Translations under genes and position numbers: made by a program | The notes under the pieces: model-generated | What the model saw: the letters and a program-made list of their open reading frames with translations, nothing else | What the model was told of the DNA's origin: nothing | Databases searched by the model: none | In this document: positions 1 through 10,981 of the stretch, piece by piece | Layout: each line of letters begins with the position of its first letter | Position numbering within the stretch: the first letter of the stretch is position 1 | Origin: Ptychodera flava | Lineage: Eukaryota > Hemichordata > Enteropneusta > Ptychoderidae | DNA length: 64,000 bases | NCBI RefSeq assembly: GCF_041260155.1 | Contig: NC_091931.1 | Span: 32,417,541 to 32,481,540, forward strand | Direction of reading: 5' to 3'

Positions 1-2690
1 TTCTGTTCTGTAGCTGGGAGGATGTTGCCTTGTTCGTTCAATCTGACTACGTGCCAGGGGATCCATCCTACGCGTGTTCTGCATGCGTGAGGGGTTGAGT
101 CCGGACCACGTATTGTTTCCAGAGGGGTAAATACTGCTGTTTCTCCGGTACCTATCATCAGTCCTATTTCGGCATCTATTCTTGGAAGCCTTATATTCTT
201 CAAATGCGGCCATCTCATGAGATCCTCTTGACGGGGAATGTAGTCTTCAGAGACGCCTATCTCTGGTTTAGTGTATACTGTTTTCAGCTCTACCTGTGGC
301 TCTGAACAGTCTAGGTTGTAAACTTCTATGCCAGTGACTTTGTCGCAGGTGTGGCTGCCTAAGCCATTCACTGTATTTACCGTCAGCTTTGTCTTTCTGC
401 CTGTGGCTCCAAGTTTTCTCTGTAACGCTTCTGTGCAGAATGATATGACACTACCTGTGTCCAGAAAGGCATAAGTCTGTACCATTCTATTTGAGCCTTT
501 CAACTTCACCTTGACAGGGATAATAGTCAGCAGGACCTTGCAGTGGTCATCATCACCACCGGTGTCATCGTCTTGACCACCGGTCCCCATAAAGGACTGT
601 ACTTGGTCCACCTCTGCCGTGGTGCAGTGTACTGCGACACTCTCCGTCTGTACTGGTCTCTTTGAATCCTCATCTTTATCAGTTGTCGGTCGACGATCCT
701 GATGTAGTACTGTTGGGTGTTTTCCTTGGCATTTGGAGCATTTAGCTTTCTGCTTGCATTGCCTACTCCGGTGACCAGGTTTCAGACAGCCAAAACATAC
801 ACCTTGGTTTCTCAGAAAGTTAACAGTATCTTCTTGACTGGCTGCAATCAATTGTTCGCAACTGTCGAAAGAATGATTGTTATCTTGGCAGTGCAGGCAT
901 GGTTTCTGTTGAGCCTTGTGTGGTTTGGAGGTCGAAGTGTTGCTCTTCTTGCTCCCTTGGTTCGTCTTCTTGTCTGTGCTTGTAACGCTAGTGGCGAAAG
1001 ATTGTTCCACTTTGTCTGTACCTTTCTTCTTTTTCACTGGATTGTCAAGGCTAGCCATTGCTTGTCTGCTGTAGTCCGGGCATGACAGTCTGCTTGCTTC
1101 GGACTTCACCAGATCGACGAGGTCTTCAAATCTTACTCTTTTCTTGGCTTTGCGTATCTTCGCTGTGCGTTTACTCCAAGAATCTTGGATAAAGTAAGGA
1201 AGCTTCTTGACGATCCGTTTCATATTTTCTGAATGTTCTAGTATTTCTAGGCCATCAACGCATCGGGTTGCTGTCTTACATCGATTCAAGAAGATGGCGA
1301 ACTTGTCTAACGAGGCAACGTTGTCTGGCTTGATTGGAGGCCAGTCCAAAACCTTCCTCAGGTAGGCGTTGGCTATCTTGTGTGGATCACCATAGCGCTC
1401 TTCCAGCTCCTCCATGGCACCTTGATATGCTTCACTTGCGTCTATACCTGCATACCCTTGAACTATTTCATGGGCTGTGCCTTCCGTGAACTGTCTCAGC
1501 AGAGTGAGTTTATCTTTATCATCTTCGGCAGTCGGTACTAGTTTGGTCTCAAACTCATCTATGAATGATCTGTACTCCATGATGTTACCGTCAAACTTCT
1601 TTATCACTGTGGACATTTTCTTTATTGCTCTGATCATGGCCCACTGTGCAGAGTCGCGTGTCGTCTTACTCATGTTACTGCCACTGCTTCTGGTGGAAAT
1701 TCTGGAAGCTGCTACACTGACTTCTTCTTCTAAATCATCCGCCTCACTGTCATTCTCCCTTTCTATTGTAGGAGTTTCCTTCTTATACACTCGTACTGGT
1801 GTTGTGGTCTTTCGTGGTTTTGTTCTGGACACAATGGATTTGTCCTCCAGTGGTTCAGTCTTAATATTGATGGCGATATCGTCCTCGAATTCGTCACCAA
1901 AAAACTTATTCAGAGATCTAGCTCTAGCATCGGCTACGGCAATCTTCGTGTCAAGTTCATGTTGCTCCTCCTTGAGTTGAAGCTCATGTCTTGCCATGGC
2001 ACGCTCCATTTCTTGTCTCTGCCGCTCCATTTCTTGCCTCTCCCGGTGTTCTTGGAGTTGAAGCTTATACTTAGCACGCTCAATTTCTTGCTTCTTCTTG
2101 AGCTTAGCTGACCTTGCCAACAGTTCAGCCTTTTCCCTTTCATCTGCTAGTTTGGTGGCTGAGAGTGCACTGTGGCTCGTATGATGGCTGACCCCACTCT
2201 GGCTGCCAACTACAGACGGCTTCGGTGTGCCGACTTGAGAGACACTATCTTCTGGTCCTACATCCTCTTGTGGATGAATTGGTGTTGGGTTCGCTTCCTG
2301 TTTGCTCACCCATGCAGTGGTGTCTTTAAAGAAGGTCCCAAAAACGTCTTCGACATCGGCCAGCCAACGAAGGCGTTCGTCTGGCACCTGATCCTTTGGG
2401 AGTAAACTTTCGTATTCATAGCACGTGTCTGCAAAGACTTGATGCAGCTCCTTCCACACTTCAAACTTCAGTTTGATTGTGAATAGGTCTGCCTTATCAG
2501 CGATGAGGTCTTGTATTTTCTTGGACTTTTGGGTTAGTGAACTCGCTGTTTTCTCTAAGAAGCCACCTTTAGTAGATAACTCATATTTAAGTCCTTTTTC
2601 GGACAGTGTTCTGTCACGGCCGCTACGCCTGGGTTCTTGCAATTCCTTTTCCGGTGACGAAGTTCTTGATTTCTTTTCTTCGTCTTCCAT
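1..2690 (-). CDS. BEL/Pao-like retrotransposon gag-pol, 5' part (partial at left edge)
   Basis: Reading leftward from the ATG at 2690, this frame has no stop through base 1 (about 896 codons), so the gene continues outside the window. Visible in order: a charged N-terminus; a long Glu/Lys/Arg/Gln coiled coil (residues about 178-250); a retrotransposon-gag region of the Pao/DUF1759 type (about 340-520, with FDGNIMEYRSFIDEFE); two perfect CX2CX4HX4C zinc knuckles (CLHCQDNNHSFDSC near 600, CFGCLKPGHRSRQC near 635) plus a third Cys/His cluster; and an aspartic protease centre FLDTGSVISFC (about 740). The frame ends in a Pao-type region (RVGWIPWHVVR). The role is particle formation, RNA binding and polyprotein cleavage; reverse transcriptase and integrase would lie further left. 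The unbroken frame suggests a young copy. Family assignment rests on domain order and motifs only. Confidence 0.85.
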   Translation of the reverse strand, partial: MEDEEKKSRTSSPEKELQEPRRSGRDRTLSEKGLKYELSTKGGFLEKTASSLTQKSKKIQDLIADKADLFTIKLKFEVWKELHQVFADTCYEYESLLPKDQVPDERLRWLADVEDVFGTFFKDTTAWVSKQEANPTPIHPQEDVGPEDSVSQVGTPKPSVVGSQSGVSHHTSHSALSATKLADEREKAELLARSAKLKKKQEIERAKYKLQLQEHRERQEMERQRQEMERAMARHELQLKEEQHELDTKIAVADARARSLNKFFGDEFEDDIAINIKTEPLEDKSIVSRTKPRKTTTPVRVYKKETPTIERENDSEADDLEEEVSVAASRISTRSSGSNMSKTTRDSAQWAMIRAIKKMSTVIKKFDGNIMEYRSFIDEFETKLVPTAEDDKDKLTLLRQFTEGTAHEIVQGYAGIDASEAYQGAMEELEERYGDPHKIANAYLRKVLDWPPIKPDNVASLDKFAIFLNRCKTATRCVDGLEILEHSENMKRIVKKLPYFIQDSWSKRTAKIRKAKKRVRFEDLVDLVKSEASRLSCPDYSRQAMASLDNPVKKKKGTDKVEQSFATSVTSTDKKTNQGSKKSNTSTSKPHKAQQKPCLHCQDNNHSFDSCEQLIAASQEDTVNFLRNQGVCFGCLKPGHRSRQCKQKAKCSKCQGKHPTVLHQDRRPTTDKDEDSKRPVQTESVAVHCTTAEVDQVQSFMGTGGQDDDTGGDDDHCKVLLTIIPVKVKLKGSNRMVQTYAFLDTGSVISFCTEALQRKLGATGRKTKLTVNTVNGLGSHTCDKVTGIEVYNLDCSEPQVELKTVYTKPEIGVSEDYIPRQEDLMRWPHLKNIRLPRIDAEIGLMIGTGETAVFTPLETIRGPDSTPHACRTRVGWIPWHVVRLNEQGNILPATEQ

Positions 2691-3300
2691 GGTTTGACTT
2701 AGGTGAATATCACAAGTCCGATGCAAAATCGTTAATGAGAAATGTAGCGCGCAAACAAATTCCTTAAGACTCAAAATTATTTGTCTGCAACTACTATGCA
2801 ATAGTCGTCTACAACTGATATTCCGTAATGCGTTCCCTCTTAAATAAGACGAAGCAAATATCCGATCTAAGTTTCACGTGGTTTATTCGAATATAGGCAT
2901 GTCTTCCAGACTGAGAACAACAAATTCTCTGAGTAGAATGTTGTACTACAAACGTTGAGAACGTTTGGGAACGATTAACTGAAAACAAATCAAAACAAAA
3001 GGATACAGGAAGTGAGAACTAAGCTACGTTCACACTATGACACAGGAAGTAAATACTCTCTTTGACCAGGAAGTAAATACACTCTATGACACAGGAAATT
3101 AGAAACAGGAAGTAACTAACAGGAAGTAATACTCCCTCTAAGATGACTCAGGGGTCAAAGGTCATAATAGGTGGGGTGGTCACGTGACCCACCTCAGTAA
3201 ACGCCCTCTAACGGTGACTGAACGTTTACTTTCGTTGACAAGATCTCATTTGCATAAAAGCAGCCCTGACTTAATGAACAGAACGCTGCTTTGAAACAAT
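2691..3300 (-). promoter_or_regulatory. Putative leader/LTR promoter of the BEL/Pao element
   Basis: Upstream of the gag ATG, reading on the minus strand, lie an octamer ATGCAAAT (about 3250), a palindromic E-box GGTCACGTGACC (about 3180), six GGAAGT-like ETS motifs (3007-3135 on the plus strand), a second CACGTG (about 2875) and a TATA-like TATTTAAG (about 2845). This order fits an LTR promoter driving the gene at 2690. I could not place the LTR ends or primer-binding site, because the partner LTR is outside the window. Confidence 0.4.
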
Positions 3301-4507
3301 CACTAACTCAAAGATGCATAAGAATACAATCACTAAAATCTACTTCAACTAAAAGGTCTCAAAAGGTTGTACTATAAACGTAATCAGAGTCCAACTTGAA
3401 TGTGTCCATTATAGCATTCATTGTTCGCATACTTCAATAGGGTCCTTGGCCTTTTGTTAGGCACACGTGCTCTTAGAGTCTCACAATGGAATAAGGCTAT
3501 TCAATGTTCCTTCAAGAATGTCTGCTTTAAAGTCACAAAAGAATCAACTGAATTGCTTACCGATTTTGTGTAGGGTTGTATAAGACTATCGCATCAACAG
3601 GTTCAAAGCTGTTTCATCAAAATGGTCTTTACAAGCAATCTTGGCGAGAACTATAGCCGGTCACTTTCAGAGACATGTCCACTCTCTGAAGGTCTAACTT
3701 AAAGTGTCTAAAAGCACGCTTGGAATGGCTGCATGTGCGCAGTGCGTAATACAAAAGATAAACATTGAAGTACGGAAGTTGATGGTGACTCATGACTTTG
3801 AATTTGAACTATGGCCAAATAAGGGGATGTTGATTTTGACCGTAACACATACGACCTTTGAGAACAGTTCCGACGACTGTATCCCTATAATTTTGATTCG
3901 ACGTTTCACATTGCAAAGAAATAAACAGAAATGAATTATAAAAGGTCTATTTTAATTTGAATAAAACATCATTTGCGAAGCTTTGAAGAACTGATATGTA
4001 TTGGACAGTCAAGTTTCCAGAATAAATGTATACTGTAAATTTATTTTTTCCCGGCCTATTTCATTTGTTTACAAATCAACATGTTAAAAATCACCGTCCT
4101 TTCCAATCAGATGCTAAGACAGCATGTCATTTTGTCTCATTCAGTGATAACAACATGTTCTGAAGTGCTAAAGAACAGTGTTCTATCATGTTTGACACTG
4201 GAACCTGCAGTTACGGCTCAAACTGTATGACTGATAAGTGCGGAGATAAACCCTGTATGTCCGCCGTTAGTTGTGGAGATGGCGACAGAAAAGTTTCTCC
4301 AATACTATGAAGAACGTAACCTCGATTGAGAAATTTGGACGAAGATTGTTGATGAGATGAGCTGTAAAGTATAATATCGTTTCTCGTGTTTGTTCTGCAT
4401 GTGTAAGCCTTCATAGAGTATTTTATCACATGACACATGCTGCAATGTCAATGACACAAACTCTACCAGATGATAGCGAAGATTTGGATGACTGTGGATG
4501 GTACACG
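3301..4507. other. Non-coding stretch between retroelement and gene A
   Basis: No convincing exon or repeat boundary is visible. The right part may include the 3' UTR of gene A, whose stop codon is at 4508-4510 on the minus strand. The outer end of the BEL/Pao LTR may also lie here, unresolved. Confidence 0.3.
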
Positions 4508-7500
4508 TCAATCCTTAGAAACTTCACCACTCTCCACAGTCACTGTTCGCTCTGTAGATTTCCTGCGATACACCAGTGACACAGCTACGAAGATCAGAGC
4601 CGAAGCTAAAGAACAGGCAAATGTCAGATAGAACGGTGTCCGCGTGTCTTCGGTGCTTTCGTACAGTTTACCTGCAGGAGAAACGAATCAGTAATGAGGC
4701 ATAGGGGCTAATAAAGAAACTTCCAACAGCTGTGATCAAACCATCATATTTGAGTTTTAAGTAGAAAACTGTTCGATCAAATATTAATAACCCGCAGGCC
4801 TGATGTCTTACTCAATAATGATATTTTATGTACCCGGATGTTAGTACTTTCTAAGAAAAAATGATACGACATATCAGCAAACAGTTAAATGACAGCACTT
4901 TCTTTTCAAATTAAAATCAGATCATATTCCATACATGGTCCTACTGACGGCCAGTGTACAAGTTTGTTCTAGGCCTGAATGGAATGGTCAGACTTTTCGG
5001 CTGTTACATTTAGGTCAGAGAAACCAGTGATTAGGCTCATAGACAAGTGTTAGTGACTTCAAACGCCATCGTATTCCACATTGTGTACTCAATATAGCAC
5101 AGCATGTTATACCTGCAACCGGTAACAGTAGGCTTCCTAACCCCGCAGCGGTGAACTGTATCCCAATGGCACGAGGAAGATCATGCAAACCAACTATCTG
5201 TCTGGTACACACGTTTATCAGGGTAGTTGCAATTCCCTGACACAGTCCTATGACCGCACAGCATGCAGCCATAAAGGCGTAACTCTCCAGAAAGGCGAAG
5301 ACTAAACTACTGATCGACAGGGCAATCAACATCAAGGACATCAGTGTCATCGGGGATATAATCTTGTAGTCGACAAGCCAGCCGTGCCCTACGCGTCCAA
5401 CGGCTGAAGTCACGCCAAAGAATGTAACCAAAGTGGCAGCCTTCATCCGGGGTATGCCAACGGCCACTGCATGTATAACTCTCCACATCATTCCCATTTG
5501 GCAAGATGAGGTGTACAAAATCACAAATACGAGAAGACCTCCGTAAAGTGGGGTTTTGTGGACAAGGGAGCAGCCGCAAAAATGTGGTATCATTAAAAAT
5601 ACCTTTGCTACAAGTGAGTCATTCGGTTTTCTTGAAATAATCTCCTCATTATGCTCATCAGGAGTGCTACCCGGTTCATTCAAGTTTGAAGAATGCGGGA
5701 GATTTTGCAATGCACGGTCGTTTTCTGTCGTACAGTCCTCAGAATCGACATCTTCGCTTTCTCTGGGACTTTTATTTAAAGGCACATCATTCCGATCACG
5801 TGGTGCTGGTTTCATGATCGCAGCGGCGACAAGATTATTTGCAGCAATCCCAGATGTGATCAAGAAAGCACCGTGCCAGCCATACTGTTGTATGAGGGCT
5901 TCGATCAGTGGCGGGAATGCTATGGCTCCGACGCTTGCCCCAAGTCCGGAAAGACCATTCGCTAGTGCATAGCGTTTTGTGAAGTACTGTGCTACGATCG
6001 ACAGGGCCGGAATGAACATTGTAACCAAACCTATTGCTGTAGAATAAAAACAGAAGCGCGAATTTGATTATGGCGACATTTTAATGGTTGAAACCGAATT
6101 TTGTCTCACATTATCCCGGCGGTGGCAGTCCCCGGGTTGGTGGGTACCCATGCTTGTTACCCAAGTTTGAAAAGTACCCCCTATCCTAGATTATTTCTGA
6201 GAAAAACAACCCGTATTTGTGGCAAATCTTGGAGAAATTAGCTGTAAAAAACATACCCTTATTTTCGAAATATAGGAGGTTAGTATGTTGATGTAGGGAT
6301 GGACCCTAAGTGATGGGCATGTACGGTATGTATACGTCATATGTACATACAAACGTACGGTACTGTTTTTCATTTTCTTTGTGAGTGAGACTAGACCAGA
6401 TTTAGTGTCCTAGGAAGATTATGAAAGGACTACCCCTAATCTCGGAGGTTACTCTGAAAAAGTACCCCTTTTTCTCGATTTCACGGACCTAGAATCTCCG
6501 AGATGACTGAAGAAAAACACCCCCTTTTCCGTGAATTTGGTAACGCGCATAGGTACCCACCAACCCGGGGACTGCCACCACCGGGCACATTATATGGTAC
6601 TTCCCAAGCAGCCAGACATTTTGAAAGACACATTTGCAACACAGATTTGCAGTGTCATCTGCTTCTACTATAGCAATCCCTGAAAATCATCAATTTTCTC
6701 CACTCTCTAATCCTAGTAATATCACCCCAACATGTGTGATTACCGATAACACAGTCATGAAAACACCGGGTCCCGGGTCCTTTTCTGCCGACGATAGAGC
6801 AGAGTTTGGCATGATGAACGTGCCTCGGGGACAGATATTCTGACTCTCAAACTTTTACAATTCTCTTCTGATCTACCACCTGTGGGGGTTTATTTTAAAG
6901 CTCTCTATGTAAGAAAACTTTTCACCGGCTTAGTTTTTCGAAAATTTTATTTTTCGCCATAGAGTTAACACAGGGATGGCGGCCATTTTGAATTGTTTCA
7001 AATATCGGAAAATCTTGAGTAATTTGTTTCTGTAGTTCCAAAATTTTCTTGATTTTTGAAATAATATGATTGAACTATTCTTTGAGGAAAGTTTGAGCAA
7101 AAGTTAAAGTCTTTCACTTTCGAGGCGCATACTACCTTATGTCAAATCTATGAAAGGTCGATGAAATGTCATTAAGGTCATGTCTTTAGAGTCTTAGATA
7201 TCTGTCGCATTGTTGCATTCAAAAGCCTTTCTTAGGAAACTCTAGTAAGTGATGCAGCGGAAATATCATGATGTCTTTACTGAAAAGTTTTGTCAAGTAT
7301 TTTACCTTGTAAAATCCCAAAGGTAACCATAAGGTGTGCCAAGCTCTGGGCAAAAGACGACACTAACATGGCAAGTGTCGCTATTATAGCACCGACAATG
7401 GCAGTCTTACGTGCCCCGCATTTCGAGACCAGATATCCAACAGCTGGCGCTGAGTGACAAATTAAAATATATAAGAAAACTTTAATAAGATATTTTTTAC

Positions 7501-8440
7501 TCTAAAAATCAAATATTAGCCTGTTAAAATTTGTTAATTTGTTAAAATTCTTTAATACTACAAATCTTTGTCTCGCGCCCATTGTTTGAACCATACTGCT
7601 TACTTTCAATATTTAATGTTCGATCCATACCTCGGCTCTATTTCCTGCATGTTAGCATCCTTGCTGCCGTAAGGCAACCACCGCATACAGCGTATAGGGT
7701 GTCACTGCGCCCCGAGTGGGAGAACTGTTTATTCTGTAAGCGCTTAGGTCAAGTTGCAAATTAAACCAGACGTAATTATGTTCTTCGCCACTCCTTTTCC
7801 TCTCAACAGTTTCGTTTTAAGCCCTATATAGAGTTCGACCATCACAATTTAACGGTAAATGTTGCTCAGACAGAGTGTAGCATAATATGTATAAATTGCA
7901 GAACGTAGAGTATGTTTCCTGAGAAGACAATGCTGAAACAATATATCTGTTTTTATTTAAGAAAACATTCTATGTCTCTCAGTTCTGTCGACTTTTACAT
8001 ATCAACATTCTTGGCATACTTCCTACCTTTGCCTTTGGTATACTTTTCCATACCTTTTCACATCATTCCTTGATCAAATACTTGTGGTTTCTCACTATTG
8101 TAATGACGTGAATATGTTTGTTGTAGACACTAATAAGTGCGCAGGTGTCACAAAGGATCAAATATACATACAAAATAATCCTTCTGAAAAAAATTTCACA
8201 ATGTTAATGTACGACAAGGAAATTCAAGTAATATCACCTACCAATGGCAGCAGCCATGAGGCTTGCTGCCGTGAACATCCAGGAAACGGTTTCTGCACCA
8301 TCTTCGAAATATCGAAGAAACTCTACCATGAAGAGGCCCGACGTTACCAATATCCCGACGTAGTATGTGTGCATTGTAAAGCTGGCTACCACAATCAGCC
8401 ATCCCCTGATCGAGCCATCCTGTGAGTTGTCTTCCTTCAT
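4508..8440 (-). CDS. SLC16/monocarboxylate transporter-like gene A (four exons)
   Basis: Exons on the minus strand: 8440-8242, 7449-7306, 6036-5113 and 4671-4508, all with GT/AG borders and joining in frame (about 476 aa). It should encode a 12-TM major facilitator carrier in the plasma membrane. Seen: an SLC16-like TM1 start (DGSIRGWLIV, a variant of the usual DGGWGW pattern), the TM5 signature AQYFTKRYALANGLSGLGAS, a charged central cytoplasmic loop (from about residue 190), and a last exon with one TM and a short charged tail. In TM8 (GVTSAVGRVGHGWL) the Arg of MCT1-type carriers is present but the Asp four residues before it is Ser, so proton-coupled lactate transport cannot be assumed. 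Gene B is a paralogue with 144-bp second and 164-bp last exons of identical length. Start ATG chosen at 8440; further 5' exons are possible. Confidence 0.8.
6107..6593. mobile_element. 471-bp MITE with 8-bp target-site duplication
   Basis: The element spans 6115-6585 and is flanked on both sides by the perfect direct repeat CACATTAT (6107-6114 and 6586-6593). Its ends are about 33-bp inverted repeats starting CCCGGCGGTGGCAGTCCCC with one mismatch near the tip. The interior repeats AAGTACCCC-like phrases near both ends and has no coding potential. An 8-bp duplication is typical of hAT-type (also P and Merlin) elements; the TIR is not a classic hAT tip, so the superfamily is open. It lies in intron 2 of gene A. 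Confidence 0.85.
6811..7136 (+). repeat. Dispersed repeat R1, copy 1 (intron of gene A)
   Basis: About 325 bp similar to 36003-36280, 36641-37003 and 48466-48770. The shared core contains a YY1-like GATGGCGGCCATTTTGAA and, at the right end, TTTCGAGGCGCATACTACC. The best copy (36641-37003) shows inverted ends and TTAA flanks, so this is a MITE family. Confidence 0.7.
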
Positions 8441-9045
8441 TGTTCCTTAGCTTATTGAAATTCGATGTGGTGTCTCTTCTATTAAACAAATAGAATGGCG
8501 AATAGTCATACATTTTAAAGATCGTACAGAATTATACTTTGTTCAAGAGAATTATCATTGATTTATATGAAATCGCTCATCACAAGCATCAATGATAAAG
8601 CCGGGTCAGTTTATCGCGATTCTGTGTTCCAATTTTTGGTGATATTTAGCATAAAACATCTAATCAAATTTTGCTGTTCTACGCAACGATTTCCCAATTA
8701 ATTACAAGAGTTGAAGCAAATTACTAAGTAGAGCCTAATTCACACAGACTCTGTGATCACTCTCGAATAATCGAATAACGTTGGAATACCCAGAGGCCTG
8801 CATATTCAATGTTAAACTTTGAATTGTATTTCCACCGTCGTTTTCGGAAAGGTTACCTTTAAAGATTATGAAATATGCTGAGGCATGATCAATTGCGGCC
8901 AAGTCTCCATAAATTTTCATGTAAACTGGACAACGTTACATGCGCGTTTTCACGAACTTTGACCTGGGTTTTAACTTTGATCTATTTCACGGGCCGTGAA
9001 ACAAACAAACATATTGGAGAACTATAGCAAGGTCATCTCTCAACG
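8441..9045. other. 5' flank of gene A
   Basis: No ORF or repeat that I can support. Presumably promoter or 5' UTR sequence of gene A, ending at the Polinton target site. Confidence 0.3.
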
Positions 9046-9051
9046 CTCCAT
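9046..9051 (+). repeat. Target-site duplication, left
   Basis: CTCCAT immediately before the element, identical to 26184-26189. A 6-bp duplication is characteristic of Polinton integration. Confidence 0.92.
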
Positions 9052-9370
9052 AGTAGTAAGGAATATTTGACCTCCAGGACAAAATAAGAATTTTACACCC
9101 ATTTTATTCATTTATCTACATGAAGCGAAGGAAAAATTAACCATCCATGTAACTAAAGTGTGACCCTGACCTATATACGAACTCACGCATGCGCAACAGG
9201 GGTTTGGCGCAGCCTGAACTAAGCGGGAAATTCCCTGCTGAGCATGTTTATACACGTTCCGAAGGTGTACGGGAAATTCCGTGTGAGTCATCACCATCAA
9301 ACTAGCCTATATAAAGGAGCTCCGTTGTCAGTCCGGCCGACCGGTCGCGGAGTCTAGCTGATGTTGAACT
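9052..9370 (+). repeat. Polinton left terminal inverted repeat
   Basis: About 319 bp matching the reverse complement of 25871-26183 with roughly four substitutions and five small indels (about 97% alike). It contains an inward-facing TATATAAAG at 9308-9316 and one copy of the GTTCCGAAGG microrepeat near 9256. Confidence 0.93.
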
Positions 9371-9396
9371 CGGAGTTCCTATCGGTGCGAACTTGT

Positions 9397-10458
9397 TCAC
9401 CTGATAGATAAAATTTTAGTAATTTCCTCTGAACTTAAAATGTGACGGAAGACCATTACTTCAAATAATATGAGACGTTTCAGATGAATGGTACTGATAT
9501 CTAAAGTGTTCACTCTTTTATCTCTACGTACAAATGTAGTTCCTAAGTCGTTCTCTATTCTATTCCCACCAACAAAACATTCAATACTCATTTCCCCTCC
9601 CCGATCTTTATCGATACTTATGATAATATCACAAGTTGTTCTGTTATCTGTTTTCATAGCATAATATCCAACCAAATCGTCAAATTCATCTCCAGTAGCT
9701 AACTTTAACACATCTAATGAGAACTGTACCATGTTGAAGTATTTTCATATTATCAGTCATCTGTTGATTTACTGTCTGTAAAGTGAATTCAGCTGCCTCA
9801 TCACCGACACTTTTAAGACCCAGTTTCTTTAAAGTTGTGTCCCAAAATAATCTAACTGGAACTCCGCTAGCTGTATACGAGCAATAATTCTCCCCCTCGT
9901 TTATCCACCTTCTTAGTGTATTATCTGCCTTCATTATTGTATTAAGAGGACTAATTTTAAAGTGAATCGGTATACCAAGAAGTGCAATGTATGGATTCGT
10001 AGGAGTAAGCCAACTACGAAAATCTAGCAACTTATATTTGTTTACATTGCTATCAAAATAAATCACATTCGGAGTTCCTGGTGGTTCAGCAACACCTCCT
10101 GCAATTTCACTACCCAATATATCTAAGATGTTACGCGGCACATTATAAGGCATGAATTTCTGACTAGCCGAATCCCATGTCAGAGCAAAAGGAGTAGAAT
10201 CATTCGAAGCCTTTGTGGCGTCAATTACAGTTTCATCAATGTCTTTAAGTTCGGAAAATTCTACAGCATGCTCGTGGGATTGCACCGCGGCATTGGCTAA
10301 ACGAAATATTTTTCGCGGTCCTTATAACGAAGGACGTAATCCTTATTATGATTAGCAGCCATCTTAGTATTATTGTTAACTTTAACATCACTCAGATCTT
10401 CAAGCTCAAGATTTTGCATACGAATTGTACCTAGACCGAAGCCACTTGGATCAGACAT
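9397..10458 (-). pseudogene. Polinton fibre-like protein with LamG-like C-terminus, frame-broken
   Basis: Three frames of one gene: 10458-10297, about 10290-9735 and 9732-9397. I prefer the ATG at 10458 (MSDPSGFGLG) over an upstream in-frame start because a TATATA box lies 14 nt before it, as for other genes of this element. The middle has a fibre-like feel (SHEHAVEF, then FALTWDSASQKFMPYNV). The end, LFEVMVFRHILSSEEITKIL, resembles the closing motif of LamG/concanavalin-type jelly-roll lectin domains. Inference: a surface or attachment protein of a virion-like particle. Frame changes occur near 10290 and 9735. It is divergent from the small plus-strand gene at 10518. The family identity is unproven. 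Confidence 0.5.
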
Positions 10459-10517
10459 ACTCCGTAGGGACCTATATACAGTGAAAATTAAAATAATACC
10501 TTGTAATATACACAACC

Positions 10518-10981
10518 ATGGCTTCAGCTATAGGAATGACAGTTCTCGGTGCTGTATTAAATGCAACGGCATTCACAGGAGGAAATATTATCGGACAAAA
10601 GCTTTCTGGTAATGGTGACGCTCTTATTGAAGAGAAAGTCGACATGATAAAGCATTAGAAAAATTTGAACATGATCGCAACGTCTGGTCAGAAAAAAGAT
10701 TACTACAGGCTGACTGGGAAAGAGAAAATCAGGCAAAGGATGCACATGCTGCGGCAGAATTAAGAGATACAGATGCAGAAATCCTGGAAGAAGCAGAAGC
10801 GGTGCAAAGCAACTCTACGTCAAGTCCAGCGCAAGCGTTAGCGCAATTCTCAGATTATTATCAACCCAGCCCTGAGCAAAAGAAATATGAGATGATCTAT
10901 ATTGCTGGAGGATTAGTCGTGGGATGGTTTATGATTACACCGGTAGGCGGAACGACTACAATAATTCAATACAAAAGCTAA
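10518..10981 (+). pseudogene. Small Polinton protein: hydrophobic N-terminus, coiled coil, C-terminal TM; frame-broken
   Basis: The ATG follows an AATATA box by 7 nt. The first frame (MASAIGMTVLGAVLNATAF...) is hydrophobic and stops near 10658. After a frame change near 10645 the sequence continues as a charged helix rich in Glu/Ala/Gln (residues about 45-100) and ends in a membrane segment, YIAGGLVVGWFMI, closing at 10981. About 154 residues in total. It converges on the minus-strand gene ending at 10956 with a 26-bp overlap. Function not recognised; a membrane-associated virion component is one possibility. Confidence 0.55.

Noticed and set aside
717..2697. Plus-strand ORFs in the first 2.7 kb
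   Set aside because: They are antisense shadows of the continuous minus-strand gag-pol frame.
5556..5972. 138-codon plus-strand ORF
   Set aside because: Antisense of exon 3 of gene A; the minus strand carries clear transporter motifs.
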